Assembly: GCF_900116115.1 (NCBI RefSeq)
Contig: NZ_FOZP01000002.1
Location: forward strand, 270,122-334,121
Origin: Lutibacter maritimus
GTDB taxonomy: Bacteria > Bacteroidota > Bacteroidia > Flavobacteriales > Flavobacteriaceae
Direction of reading: 5' to 3'
DNA length: 64,000 nt
Position numbers and translations under genes: made by a program. Positions 1 through 8,831 of this stretch are shown one piece after another; the stretch's first letter is position 1; every line of letters begins with the position of its first letter. The notes beneath the pieces were generated by a model, which had not been told where the DNA came from, did no database searches, and saw nothing but the letters and a program-made list of their open reading frames with translations.

Positions 1-200
<200 letters not shown>

Positions 201-208
201 TTAGAGTG

Positions 209-216
209 CAAAGATA
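209..216 (-). promoter_or_regulatory. gltX promoter, -7 box TATCTTTG
   Basis: The minus strand reads TATCTTTG, a perfect match to the Bacteroidota primary sigma factor -7 consensus TAnnTTTG. It sits 20 nt before the gltX ATG, which predicts a 5' leader of roughly 13 nt. A clear -33 TTTG element at the usual distance was not found. Confidence 0.6.
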
Positions 217-248
217 ATTTATCAAAAGAAATAGGCATATTTTATTGT

Positions 249-278
249 AAAAAAAAGGCTGCTGAATAGCAACCTTTT
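249..278 (-). terminator. Rho-independent terminator of the 51-aa micro-protein unit
   Basis: The sequence forms an 11-bp stem (AAAAGGCTGCT with AGCAACCTTTT, one mismatch) around a GAAT loop. On the minus strand the stem runs into an uninterrupted T tract, while the plus-strand side has only four Ts. The terminator therefore faces the small minus-strand gene upstream of it. Confidence 0.55.
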
Positions 279-371
279 AAAAATCTGCCCAATAAATAGA
301 TTTTTGTACCCTTTTAAAATTCATAAAAGAATTTGTTTACACAATGGAAGGGGACGTTTCCAATGAATTAC

Positions 372-527
372 TTATAGATGTATTCTTTTTTCAATTTTAA
401 TTATTGGTCTTGAATCTCCAATTACTTTATTTAATAAGTAAAAATTTAAACTTACTATTATTAAAATGAAAAAACAAAGAGCTATAAATTTGAAGCTTTT
501 TGAATTGTTGATCTTATTAAATAGCAT
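372..527 (-). CDS. 51-residue single-pass membrane micro-protein, unknown function
   Basis: This short reading frame begins MLFNKINNSKSFKF. It has one hydrophobic segment at about residues 14-32 (FIALCFFILIIVSLNFYLL) and a charged tail ending KIEKRIHL. Lysines before the segment suggest N-in/C-out topology. It is bracketed by a TACTTTTG -7 box 23 nt upstream and a terminator about 95 nt after the stop, so it looks like an independent one-gene unit. An in-frame stop lies two codons before the ATG, which fixes the start. I do not recognise the family. Chance cannot be excluded at this length, but codon use resembles the neighbours and the flanking signals agree with the reading direction. Confidence 0.5.
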   Translation of the reverse strand: MLFNKINNSKSFKFIALCFFILIIVSLNFYLLNKVIGDSRPIIKIEKRIHL

Positions 528-549
528 AATTTAAAGAATTTCTATAAGC

Positions 550-557
550 CAAAAGTA
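550..557 (-). promoter_or_regulatory. Promoter -7 box TACTTTTG for the 51-aa micro-protein
   Basis: The minus strand reads TACTTTTG, matching TAnnTTTG, at a suitable distance (about 23 nt) before the micro-protein ATG. No convincing -33 element is visible. Upstream of it, at 597-619, lies a GC-rich hairpin (GGGG/CCCC core inside a TTAG/CTAA stem) of unknown role. Confidence 0.4.
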
Positions 558-684
558 CTTTATATTCTTATAAATTTATTAGGGTAATAACCTTTATTAG
601 CAGGGGAAAAACCCCCTAAAAATTATTTTTTTAAATACTTACTTGAAAAGTTTAACTTTATCCGTCTAATTATAATTTTAAAAA

Positions 685-1074
685 ATGAGTAAAATTAATT
701 TTAAAGAAGCGCAAGAGTTAAATCAGAATTTTGTTAAAACGCGCACCAAATCTATTGATATTGCCATAGGTAAGAAAGATGCTATTTCTAGCTGGTTTTC
801 TTTAGAAGAAATAAAAAATTACATTAGTTATGTTGAAGAACAAGCTAAACTTAAAGATTTAAATGTTAATGGTTTAAGAGTTTATTTTGGCGCATATTCT
901 AATTCAATTAATAATGTTTCAAAAAAAGGTTTAGCTACCGTTTTTTTTGTACCTACTCAAGCAAAAATTAAATCGGATATTGATGGAGGAGATGAAAATT
1001 CTGATATTATTGATATAGATGCATTGAATGATGGTCAAGTAGGAGATCCGCCTTCAGCTGAATATCCACAGTAA
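685..1074 (+). CDS. Conserved small flavobacterial protein of unknown function
   Basis: This 129-aa soluble protein has no signal peptide or membrane segment. It starts MSKINFKEAQELNQNF, contains an aromatic-rich core (ISSWFSLEEI, RVYFGAYSN, ATVFFVPTQ) and ends in an acidic, low-complexity tail (GGDENSDIIDIDALNDGQ). From memory, proteins of this type recur in Flavobacteriia directly upstream of kinase/regulator pairs, as here, but no biochemical function is known to me. It is the first gene of a tightly packed set: the next gene starts 4 nt after its stop. A promoter is expected within 40 nt upstream, where TTGAAAAG precedes an AT-rich stretch, but no full TAnnTTTG box is present. Confidence 0.8.
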   Translation: MSKINFKEAQELNQNFVKTRTKSIDIAIGKKDAISSWFSLEEIKNYISYVEEQAKLKDLNVNGLRVYFGAYSNSINNVSKKGLATVFFVPTQAKIKSDIDGGDENSDIIDIDALNDGQVGDPPSAEYPQ

Positions 1075-1078
1075 TATT

Positions 1079-1711
1079 ATGCAAAAATATTTTTTCATTA
1101 TAAATTATCTGATAATTATATTGTTTGGTATATATAATTATCAAAAGATTAAACATTCTTTATCTTTAAAATTGTTCTTATTTTTTTTAGGATATTCTTT
1201 TTTAACTGAAGTTGTTGGAACCGTTTTTGCTTATGAGTTGAGAAAAAATACATCTGTAATTTATAATACTTGGAATGTAGTAAACTTTATATTTTATTCT
1301 TATTTTTTTTATAGCTTATTAAAAGCAAAAATTAAAAAGAAAATTGTGATTTTTTCTCTAATTTTATTTTTGTTGGTATTTATAATTTTGGGGTTGTTTT
1401 ATTTGAATTATACAACTCAAATGTTTAGAAATTTAATAGTTTTTGGTAAATTGTTAATGATAGTTTTTGTATTAATGTATTTTTCAGAATTGCTAAATAG
1501 CAACTTAATAATGAACGTTAAAAAAAACATGTTTTTTTGGATAAGTTTAGGGGTTTTTTTATATGCCATTGGTTTTATTCCAGCTTATATCATAGGTGAA
1601 TTAATTAATTATCGAGGTATATTTAAGTACATAACTTTTATTTTAAACATATTTGTTAGCATTTGTTTTATTACAGGTTTTATGATAAGTAAAAAAGAAT
1701 TTAATGTATAA
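1079..1711 (+). CDS. Seven-transmembrane protein, putative sensor partner of the adjacent kinase
   Basis: This 210-aa protein is almost entirely hydrophobic. About seven membrane segments are visible, at residues 5-20, 31-52, 65-82, 89-109, 121-139, 150-172 and 182-203, separated by short basic loops (KIKKK, NVKKN). No catalytic motif is recognisable. Its stop overlaps the start of the histidine kinase by 8 nt, so the two are probably translationally coupled. The kinase has no sensory domain of its own, so this protein may be the input module; that role is inferred from context only. The small soluble protein before it is 4 nt away. Confidence 0.75.
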   Translation: MQKYFFIINYLIIILFGIYNYQKIKHSLSLKLFLFFLGYSFLTEVVGTVFAYELRKNTSVIYNTWNVVNFIFYSYFFYSLLKAKIKKKIVIFSLILFLLVFIILGLFYLNYTTQMFRNLIVFGKLLMIVFVLMYFSELLNSNLIMNVKKNMFFWISLGVFLYAIGFIPAYIIGELINYRGIFKYITFILNIFVSICFITGFMISKKEFNV

Positions 1712-2483
1712 TTTACAAGAAATTGATATTCTTATTATTGTTACAACTAGTGTTCTTTTAATTTTAAGTTTCACAGTAGTTATTTTCTTTCTTTATTTTC
1801 AAAAGAAAAAGATTGCTTTTATTTTAAATGAAAGAGAAACTCAGCTTCGTTTTGAAGAAGAAATTACCAAATCTAAAATGGAAATTCAAGAACAGGCATT
1901 GCAAAATATTAGTTGGGAAATTCATGACAATGTTGGTCAATTATTATCGGTTGCCAAAATGCAATTAAATATACTTCAAATTGGTTTACCCGAAAATCAA
2001 CAAGAAAAACTTGCTGAAACTAGCGAAATAATTGGTAAAAGTTTGCAAGAATTACGAGGTTTAGCAAAATCTTTAAATCCTGAAACTATTAAAAATAATG
2101 GATTAGTTGATTCTTTAACTATTGAAATAGAGCGATTTAATCGTTTAAAAGTAATTGATGCTTCTTTAAAAATTATTAATGAACCATTTAACTTATCAAA
2201 CGAAAAGGAAATTATCTTATTCAGAATTTTGCAAGAATTTTGTAATAATTCACTCAAATATTCTGAAGCCAAAAACTTAGATATAAGTTTAAATTTTAAT
2301 TCCAATTCATTAATCATTATAGCGAAAGATAATGGTGTTGGTTTTAATGTAAATGCTACTGAAAATCATACAGGAATAGGTTTGTTAAACATGAAAAGCA
2401 GAGGAAAGTTAATTGGAGCAGATATTAATTTGGAATCTTCTGCAAATAAAGGAACTAAATTGTACATTAGTTGTTTGAAATAA
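1704..2483 (+). CDS. Sensor histidine kinase, HisKA_3 (NarX/DegS) type
   Basis: This 259-aa inner-membrane kinase has one N-terminal membrane helix (about residues 8-32), a short coiled linker, a HisKA_3 dimerisation domain with the phospho-acceptor His74 in ISWEIHDNVGQLL, and a HATPase_c domain. The N box (QEFCNNSLKYSEA), G1 (DNGVGF) and G2 (GIGLLNMKSR) motifs are present. It lacks an extracytoplasmic or PAS sensing domain, so signal input probably comes from a partner such as the 7-TM protein whose gene overlaps it. The cognate regulator follows within 10 nt. The signal is unknown. Confidence 0.93.
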   Translation: MYNLQEIDILIIVTTSVLLILSFTVVIFFLYFQKKKIAFILNERETQLRFEEEITKSKMEIQEQALQNISWEIHDNVGQLLSVAKMQLNILQIGLPENQQEKLAETSEIIGKSLQELRGLAKSLNPETIKNNGLVDSLTIEIERFNRLKVIDASLKIINEPFNLSNEKEIILFRILQEFCNNSLKYSEAKNLDISLNFNSNSLIIIAKDNGVGFNVNATENHTGIGLLNMKSRGKLIGADINLESSANKGTKLYISCLK

Positions 2484-2492
2484 AAATTGAAA

Positions 2493-3137
2493 ATGAAAAA
2501 AATTGATATTATTATTGTTGATGATCACCTGCTATTTTCTCAAGCTTTAAATGGTTTAGTGTCTAATTATGAAGAGTTTAATGTAATAAAAGTTCTAAAC
2601 CATGGAAAAGAATTAGTCGATTATTTTTCAACAGAAAAAACATTTCCTCACATTGTTTTAATGGATATTAAAATGCCTCAAATGAATGGTATTGAGGCTA
2701 CACAATGGCTTAAAAATAATTATCCTACAATTAAAGTGTTAGCGTTGTCTATGGAATGTGATGAGGTTACTATTTTACAAATGCTACGTGCAGGAGCAAA
2801 GGGTTATTTATTAAAAGATATTCATCCAAAAATATTACATCATGCTTTGCTTGAAGTTTATAATAATGGGTTTTATTATACTGAAAATGTAACCAATACA
2901 TTATTGAATTCCGCAGGAATAACACTAACAAAATCACGTATAAATTTGAAAGATCGAGAAGTAGAATTTTTAAAATTAGCCTGTTCTGAAAGAACCTATA
3001 AAGAAATTGCAGAAGTTATGTGTTTAAGTCCTAAAACTATAGAAAATTATAGAGAGGCACTTTTTGATAAATTGAATGCCAAAACACGTATTGGATTAGT
3101 TTTATACGCCATTAAAGAAAAAATAGTACTGCTTTAA
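2493..3137 (+). CDS. Response regulator, NarL/LuxR family
   Basis: This is a 214-aa DNA-binding regulator. The receiver domain has the acidic pair in IIIVDDH, phospho-acceptor Asp58 (VLMDIKMP) and the conserved lysine in GYLLKD. The C-terminal LuxR-type helix-turn-helix reads LKDREVEFLKLAC...TYKEIAEVMCLSPKTIENYR. It is paired with the HisKA_3 kinase immediately upstream, the usual partner for this output domain. A TTG two codons upstream would add only two residues; the ATG is preferred. No inverted repeat that would be an obvious own operator was noticed. The next gene begins 44 nt later and is unrelated in function. Confidence 0.93.
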   Translation: MKKIDIIIVDDHLLFSQALNGLVSNYEEFNVIKVLNHGKELVDYFSTEKTFPHIVLMDIKMPQMNGIEATQWLKNNYPTIKVLALSMECDEVTILQMLRAGAKGYLLKDIHPKILHHALLEVYNNGFYYTENVTNTLLNSAGITLTKSRINLKDREVEFLKLACSERTYKEIAEVMCLSPKTIENYREALFDKLNAKTRIGLVLYAIKEKIVLL

Positions 3138-3181
3138 TCTAATTTTGTTATTTTTAGCGTTATATAGGTTAAAATAACAAT

Positions 3182-6100
3182 TTGAGCAATTTTAAAAACA
3201 TACAAGTTAAACTTCAACAATTTATAAGAAAGTTTTATATAAATGAACTTATAAAAGGTTTACTATTGTTTTTGACATTAGGTTTATTGTATTTTATTTT
3301 TACACTTTTTATTGAATATTTTTTATGGCTAAAACCTTTAGCTAGAACCATTTTATTTTGGCTTTTTATAATGGTTGAAACTGGACTTTTTTTGCTTTAT
3401 ATTTTGTTTCCAATATTTAAGCTCACTGGCTTAAAAAAAGGAATAACTGAGTTTGAAGCTTCAAACATTATAGGTAAATATTTTCCTGAAGTTAAAGATA
3501 AATTACTAAATATGTTACAGTTAAATCATATTCAGGAAAGTTCTGAATTGATTGAAGCAAGCATCGCTCAAAAATCTATAGAATTACAGCCAATACCTTT
3601 TGTGCGTGCAGTAGATTTTTCAAAAAACAAAAAATATCTTAAATATGTTTTAATTCCAATTGTAGTTTGGGGTTTGGTGTATGTTACAGGAAATATCAAT
3701 ATTTTTAATGATAGTTTTAATCGTGTTATCAAACACAATACGCAATTTGAACCACCAGCGCCTTTTTCTTTTGTAGTGTTAAATAATTCGCTAAATGTAA
3801 TTGAAGGTGATTCTTTTACTTTACAGATTGAAACCGTTGGTAAAATTGTACCAGAAGATGTTAAAATCAATTTTTTTGATGAAACTTATTATCTAGAATC
3901 TAATAGTTTAGGAAAATTTCAGTATACTTTTTTAAATGTAAAAACCGATGTAAATTTTACCATGGAAGCGAATGGAATTGTTTCTAAACAATATCAACTT
4001 AATATAATTGAAGCACCTGTAATTTCTAATTTAAATATGGTTTTACGGTATCCTAGTTATACTGGCAGGCAAAGTGAAGTAATTAAAAATACAGGAAATG
4101 CAATTGTTCCACAAGGAACAAATGTGACGTGGCAAATTCAAACAGCTCAAACCGAAAATATCACCTTTAAAAATTTAAATGAACAAGCGTTTTCTTTCAA
4201 AAAAGCCTCGAAAGATTATTTTACACATTCCCAACGTATTTTAAAACCAATTCAATACAATATTGCCACTTCTAATCAGCAATTAAAAAACCATGAATCA
4301 TTAAATTTTACTATTGATGTTATTTCTGATGAATATCCAAAAATTTTAGTAAAGTCTGATATTGATTCTATTAGCCGTGGTCCAGTACAGTTTATTGGTC
4401 AATTAAGTGATGATTATGGAGTTAATAAATTACAGTTGGTATATTATAATAAAAGCAAGCCAGAATCGATTAAAAGTCACCTAATTACTATTAATAAATC
4501 CACTTTTACAGATTTTTATTATGTGTTTCCTGAAGGAATTTCTATTGAAGAAGGTGTAGATTATGAAATGTATTTTGAAGTTTTTGATAATGATGCTGTA
4601 AATGGCAATAAGAAATCTAAAAGTAAATTGTTTAGTTATTATAATAAAACTACTCAAGAAATTAAGGACGAATTGTTAAAAGAACAGAAAGATGCAATAA
4701 ACACTTTTTCAAAGGATTTAAATAATTCTAAAAAATCAAGTGAGGATTTAGAAAAGTTTCAAAAGGAATTACAAAAAAAGGCCGATATAAATTGGAATGA
4801 TACAAAAAAATTAGAAGAATTTATTAAGCGTCAAAATCAATATGAACAAATATTTCAGGAACAAACAAAACTGTTTGAAAAAAATTTATCCGATCAACCT
4901 AAAATTGAAAGTCTAAAAGAAAAAAAAGAAGCATTAAAAAAACGAATTCAAGAAGCAAAAGAATTAGCCAAACAAGAAAAAATGTTGGATGAGTTAAAAG
5001 AATTAACTGAAAAATTACAGAAGGAAGATCTTGTTCAAAAATTAAAAGAAATTACAAAAAAGAATAAGCAAAATCAGCAAAGTTTAGAACGAATTTTAGA
5101 ATTAACTAAGCGTTTTTATGTAGAACAAAAAGCAAATCAAATTAAAGAAAAATTAGAAAAACTTTCAGAAAAACAAGAGCAATTATCTAAAGAAGAGACT
5201 TCTGATAAATTACCAGAAAAGCAAGATAAAATTAATGATGAGTTTGATGCTATTAAAAAGGACTTTAAAGAAATGGACAAACAGAATAACGATTTAAAAC
5301 GTCCAATGAAATTTCCTGATAACAGTGCATTAAAAAAAGAAATTGGTCAAAATTTAGATAAAGCGTCAGAAGATTTACAAAATCAACAATCGGAAAGTGC
5401 TAAAAAAAATCAGAAGAATGCTGCAAAAAAAATGAAGGAGATGAGTAAATCTCTGGAGAAATCCATGTCTGCTTCTGAAGGAGAATCTATAGATGAAGAT
5501 ATTGATGATTTACGTAAAATTGTAGAGAATTTAATTGAGTTTTCATTTCAGCAAGAAGACTTAATGAATAAATTTTCCAATGCCAATACTAATCAAACTG
5601 AATTCCCGAAACACTTAAAACAACAGCAAAAGTTAAAAGTATATTTTGAACATATAGATGATAGTTTATATGTGTTGTCTCTGCGTATTTTCAGCATGGG
5701 TTCGTCTATTCAAAAGGAAGTGTCAGATGCTCATTTTAATATTGATGAATCCTTATCTAATTTTTCTGAAAATTTAATTGAGCAAGGAATTTCAAACCAA
5801 CAATTTGTGGTTACGGCTGCTAATAATTTAGCCAATTCATTAAGTAATTTATTAGAAAGTTTAATGAATGCTTCACCTAATTTTGGCAAAGGAAAAGGAA
5901 AACCGCAAGAATTTAGTTTGCCAGATATCATTCAAAAACAAGGTGAATTAACACAGAAACTGAAAGAAGGTTTAAAAAATGAAAATGAATCTGGAGACAA
6001 ATCTGGGAAAGAAAAAGGTAAAAATGGAGAAGGTGAAAATGGCGATGAACAATCTAATAATGAATTGTATGAAATTTATAAACAACAATCACTTTTAAAA

Positions 6101-6463
6101 GAAGCTTTAAAAGAGTTGTTAGAAAAAAGTGGAGGTGCTGATAGTCCTAATGATATTGTTAATGCTATGGAAGCTTTGGAAAAAGTTTTATTAGAGAAAG
6201 GTTTAAGTGATGATGTTGTACAAAGGATGCAACAATTAAGTTATGAATTATTGAAATTAGATAAAGCTAAAAGGGAGCAAGGTGAAGATAAAGAGCGCAA
6301 ATCTGAAACTAATATTCAAACTTTTGAAGAAAGAACTATTGATAAATTGAAACTTAAAAATCAGTATTTTAATTATAATGAAATATTAAACAGACAATCA
6401 TTACCTTTGCGCACAATTTATAAAAAGAAAGTGCAAGAATATTTTAAAACAGAAGAACAGTAA
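3182..6463 (+). CDS. DUF4175 family coiled-coil membrane protein
   Basis: This 1093-aa protein is anchored by two N-terminal membrane helices (about residues 22-44 and 52-78) and a third at about 152-170. A beta-rich region (about 180-490) follows, then a very long Lys/Glu/Gln-rich coiled coil (about 495-780) and a charged, low-complexity C-terminal region (GKEKGKNGEGENGDEQ). This is the architecture of the DUF4175 proteins that in Flavobacteriia lie directly before ybeY and mnmG; the role is unknown, probably in the envelope. The start is TTG (MSNFKNIQVKLQQFIRKFY) because there is no in-frame ATG until residue 64 and the family N-terminus is present. The TTG lies in CAATTTGA, as does the TTG start of the methyltransferase gene downstream. 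ybeY starts 3 nt after its stop. Confidence 0.85.
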   Translation: MSNFKNIQVKLQQFIRKFYINELIKGLLLFLTLGLLYFIFTLFIEYFLWLKPLARTILFWLFIMVETGLFLLYILFPIFKLTGLKKGITEFEASNIIGKYFPEVKDKLLNMLQLNHIQESSELIEASIAQKSIELQPIPFVRAVDFSKNKKYLKYVLIPIVVWGLVYVTGNINIFNDSFNRVIKHNTQFEPPAPFSFVVLNNSLNVIEGDSFTLQIETVGKIVPEDVKINFFDETYYLESNSLGKFQYTFLNVKTDVNFTMEANGIVSKQYQLNIIEAPVISNLNMVLRYPSYTGRQSEVIKNTGNAIVPQGTNVTWQIQTAQTENITFKNLNEQAFSFKKASKDYFTHSQRILKPIQYNIATSNQQLKNHESLNFTIDVISDEYPKILVKSDIDSISRGPVQFIGQLSDDYGVNKLQLVYYNKSKPESIKSHLITINKSTFTDFYYVFPEGISIEEGVDYEMYFEVFDNDAVNGNKKSKSKLFSYYNKTTQEIKDELLKEQKDAINTFSKDLNNSKKSSEDLEKFQKELQKKADINWNDTKKLEEFIKRQNQYEQIFQEQTKLFEKNLSDQPKIESLKEKKEALKKRIQEAKELAKQEKMLDELKELTEKLQKEDLVQKLKEITKKNKQNQQSLERILELTKRFYVEQKANQIKEKLEKLSEKQEQLSKEETSDKLPEKQDKINDEFDAIKKDFKEMDKQNNDLKRPMKFPDNSALKKEIGQNLDKASEDLQNQQSESAKKNQKNAAKKMKEMSKSLEKSMSASEGESIDEDIDDLRKIVENLIEFSFQQEDLMNKFSNANTNQTEFPKHLKQQQKLKVYFEHIDDSLYVLSLRIFSMGSSIQKEVSDAHFNIDESLSNFSENLIEQGISNQQFVVTAANNLANSLSNLLESLMNASPNFGKGKGKPQEFSLPDIIQKQGELTQKLKEGLKNENESGDKSGKEKGKNGEGENGDEQSNNELYEIYKQQSLLKEALKELLEKSGGADSPNDIVNAMEALEKVLLEKGLSDDVVQRMQQLSYELLKLDKAKREQGEDKERKSETNIQTFEERTIDKLKLKNQYFNYNEILNRQSLPLRTIYKKKVQEYFKTEEQ

Positions 6464-6466
6464 AAA

Positions 6467-6883
6467 ATGATTTTATTTAATTACGAAACAGATTTTGAAT
6501 TAGCAAACGAATCCAAAACTGAGCAATGGATTTCTTCTATTATTTCAGAGTACGGTTTTGAAGAAGGTGATATTAATTATATTTTTTGTGATGATGAATA
6601 TTTGTTAAAATTAAATGTTGAATTTCTAAAACATGATACTTTAACTGATATTATTAGTTTTGATTATACGTTAGGCAAACTAATTAGTGGCGATATATAT
6701 ATTTCTGTTGAAAGAGTGAAAGAAAACGCCTTAGTATTTTGTCAAACACTTGATAATGAATTAAATAGGGTTTTAATTCATGGGATTTTGCATTATTTTG
6801 GTTATAAAGATAAAACTGAGGTAGATATTGTTACAATGCGAAATGAAGAAGATAAATGCTTAGCTAAATTTAATAAACTTTAA
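6467..6883 (+). CDS. ybeY: Endoribonuclease YbeY, 16S rRNA maturation
   Basis: YbeY is a metal-dependent single-strand endoribonuclease involved in 16S rRNA 3'-end maturation and 70S quality control. The 138-aa protein has the family core: FLKHDTLTDIISFDY, GDIYISVERV and the metal motif HGILHYFGYKD. In the E. coli protein the motif is H-x3-H-x5-H; here the third histidine is replaced by aspartate, which I recall as usual in Bacteroidota. The gene is 3 nt behind the DUF4175 gene. Its TAA stop is part of a parS-like palindrome, so the end of the coding sequence is constrained by that site. Confidence 0.93.
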   Translation: MILFNYETDFELANESKTEQWISSIISEYGFEEGDINYIFCDDEYLLKLNVEFLKHDTLTDIISFDYTLGKLISGDIYISVERVKENALVFCQTLDNELNRVLIHGILHYFGYKDKTEVDIVTMRNEEDKCLAKFNKL

Positions 6884-6902
6884 TGTTCCACGTGGAACAT
6901 TA
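6881..6902 (+). promoter_or_regulatory. parS-like centromere site 1 (perfect palindrome)
   Basis: The core TGTTCCACGTGGAACA is a perfect 16-bp palindrome. It extends to 22 bp with the flanking TAA...TTA, the first part of which is the ybeY stop codon. It differs from the classical ParB-binding parS consensus TGTTTCACGTGAAACA only by one symmetric base pair in each arm. ParB (Spo0J) loading at parS clusters near the origin drives chromosome segregation. The assignment rests on motif similarity and on a second copy 30 bp away; parA/parB are not in the window. Confidence 0.8.
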
Positions 6903-6929
6903 ATACTAATTTGGTTTAATTTTCAATAA

Positions 6930-6945
6930 CGTTCCACGTGGAACA
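6930..6945 (+). promoter_or_regulatory. parS-like site 2 (14-bp perfect core)
   Basis: GTTCCACGTGGAAC is a perfect 14-bp palindrome identical to the core of site 1. In the 16-mer the outermost pair is broken (C at the left instead of T). It lies 15-30 bp before the mnmG ATG, so ParB bound here could also affect mnmG transcription. Confidence 0.75.
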
Positions 6946-6959
6946 CTATTATTTTAAAT

Positions 6960-8831
6960 ATGTTTAATACGGAATATGATGTAATTGTAGTTGGAGGTGG
7001 TCACGCTGGAAGCGAGGCTGCAGCTGCAGCTGCAAATATGGGTTCAAAAACTTTATTGATTACAATGAGTTTGCAAAATATAGCGCAAATGAGTTGTAAC
7101 CCAGCAATGGGTGGAATTGCAAAAGGACAAATTGTTCGTGAGATTGATGCGTTGGGTGGTTATAGTGGAATTGTAACAGATGAAACTGCGATACAATTCA
7201 AAATGTTGAATAAATCTAAAGGACCTGCAATGTGGAGTCCAAGAGCGCAAAGCGATCGTATGCGATTTGCTGAAACTTGGAGAAATATGTTGGAGCAAAC
7301 AACCAATTTAGATTTCTTTCAAGATATGGTAAATGGATTAGTTTTTGAAGAAGATAAAATTGTTGGTGTTAAAACAACGCTTGGAATTGTAATAAAATCG
7401 AAAGCTGTTATTATTACTGCCGGTACTTTTTTAAATGGTTTAATTCATATTGGAGATAAAACTTTTGGTGGTGGTAGAGCTGGTGAAAAAGCTTCAACTG
7501 GTATTACAGAAGGTTTAGTAAAAGTTGGTTTTGAAGCTGGAAGAATGAAAACAGGTACGCCTCCTAGAGTTGATGGGAGAAGTTTAGATTACTCTAAAAT
7601 GATTGAACAACCTGGAGATGAAAATCCTGAAAAATTTTCTTATTCTACTACTACGAAACCGTTGTTAAAACAACGCTCTTGTTATATGAGTTACACATCA
7701 CAAGAGGTGCATGATTTATTAAGAACTGGTTTTGATAGATCACCGATGTTTAATGGTAGAATTAAAAGTATTGGTCCAAGATATTGTCCATCTATTGAAG
7801 ATAAAATTGACCGTTTTGCTACCAAAGATAGACATCAAATTTTTGTTGAACCTGAAGGTTGGAATACTGTAGAGGTTTATGTAAATGGATTTTCGACATC
7901 GTTACCTGAAGATGTTCAAGATAAAGCATTACGTAAAGTAGCTGGATTTGAAAACGTAAAATTCTTTAGATATGGTTATGCGATTGAATATGATTTTTTT
8001 CCTCCAACACAATTAACACATACTTTAGAAACTAAATTAATTAAAGGATTGTTTTTTGCTGGTCAAATAAATGGAACTACGGGTTATGAAGAAGCGGCGG
8101 CACAAGGTTTAATGGCGGGTATAAATGCTTCCTTAAAAATTCAAAATAGAGATCCATTTATATTAAAAAGAAACGATGCGTATATTGGAGTTTTAATTGA
8201 TGATCTTATTACAAAAGGAACAGAAGAGCCTTATAGAATGTTTACTTCGCGTGCTGAATATAGAACGTTATTAAGGCAAGATAATGCTGATTTAAGATTA
8301 ACGCCACTTGGTTTTGAAATTGGTTTAGCTTCAAAAGCGCGAATGAATCGTGTGTTAATTAAACAAGAAAAAACAGATTTGTTTGTCAAATTTTTGCAAG
8401 ATACAAGTGTTAAGCCTGAAGAAATAAATCCAATTTTAGAAGAGAATGATACTGCTTTAATTGATCAGTCCATGAAGTTATTTAAGATAGCTGCACGTCC
8501 ACAATTAAACTTTACCGATTTGCAAAAGTTAGAAAGTGTTCAGGTATTTATTAAAGAAAATGAAATTGATTTAGAGATTATAGAGCAGACAGAAATTCAT
8601 GTAAAATATTCTGGATATATTGATAAAGAAAAGAATCAAGCTGATAAATTAAACCGTTTAGAAAATGTAATTATCCCAGATAATTTCGATTTTAAAAAGG
8701 TAAAATCTTTATCAATAGAAGCTTGTCAGAAGTTGACTAAGATTCAACCAAAAACCATTTCGCAAGCTAGTAGAATTAGCGGAGTTTCGCCGAGTGATAT
8801 TTCTGTATTGTTAGTTTATATGGGTAGATAA
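6960..8831 (+). CDS. mnmG: tRNA uridine-5-carboxymethylaminomethyl modification enzyme MnmG (GidA)
   Basis: MnmG is an FAD-dependent cytoplasmic enzyme. With MnmE it installs the (carboxymethyl)aminomethyl group on the wobble uridine of several tRNAs. The 623-aa protein has the usual length. The N-terminal dinucleotide fold is DVIVVGGGHAGSEAA, followed by the family motifs CNPAMGGIAKGQIVREIDALGG, GTFLNGLIHIG and KTGTPPR, then GQINGTTGYEEAAAQG and a C-terminal helical domain ending ISGVSPSDISVLLVYMGR. The gene stands between parS-like palindromes on both sides. In many bacteria mnmG lies near the replication origin, which agrees with parS sites here. Confidence 0.97.
   Translation: MFNTEYDVIVVGGGHAGSEAAAAAANMGSKTLLITMSLQNIAQMSCNPAMGGIAKGQIVREIDALGGYSGIVTDETAIQFKMLNKSKGPAMWSPRAQSDRMRFAETWRNMLEQTTNLDFFQDMVNGLVFEEDKIVGVKTTLGIVIKSKAVIITAGTFLNGLIHIGDKTFGGGRAGEKASTGITEGLVKVGFEAGRMKTGTPPRVDGRSLDYSKMIEQPGDENPEKFSYSTTTKPLLKQRSCYMSYTSQEVHDLLRTGFDRSPMFNGRIKSIGPRYCPSIEDKIDRFATKDRHQIFVEPEGWNTVEVYVNGFSTSLPEDVQDKALRKVAGFENVKFFRYGYAIEYDFFPPTQLTHTLETKLIKGLFFAGQINGTTGYEEAAAQGLMAGINASLKIQNRDPFILKRNDAYIGVLIDDLITKGTEEPYRMFTSRAEYRTLLRQDNADLRLTPLGFEIGLASKARMNRVLIKQEKTDLFVKFLQDTSVKPEEINPILEENDTALIDQSMKLFKIAARPQLNFTDLQKLESVQVFIKENEIDLEIIEQTEIHVKYSGYIDKEKNQADKLNRLENVIIPDNFDFKKVKSLSIEACQKLTKIQPKTISQASRISGVSPSDISVLLVYMGR

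Noticed and set aside
597-619. Terminator formed by the GGGG/CCCC hairpin
   Set aside because: No gene ends before it on either strand, so it cannot be assigned; it is noted only as a hairpin.
6881-6945. Transcription-factor operator for mnmG instead of parS
   Set aside because: An E-box-like operator is possible, but the size, palindrome and pairing fit ParB sites far better.
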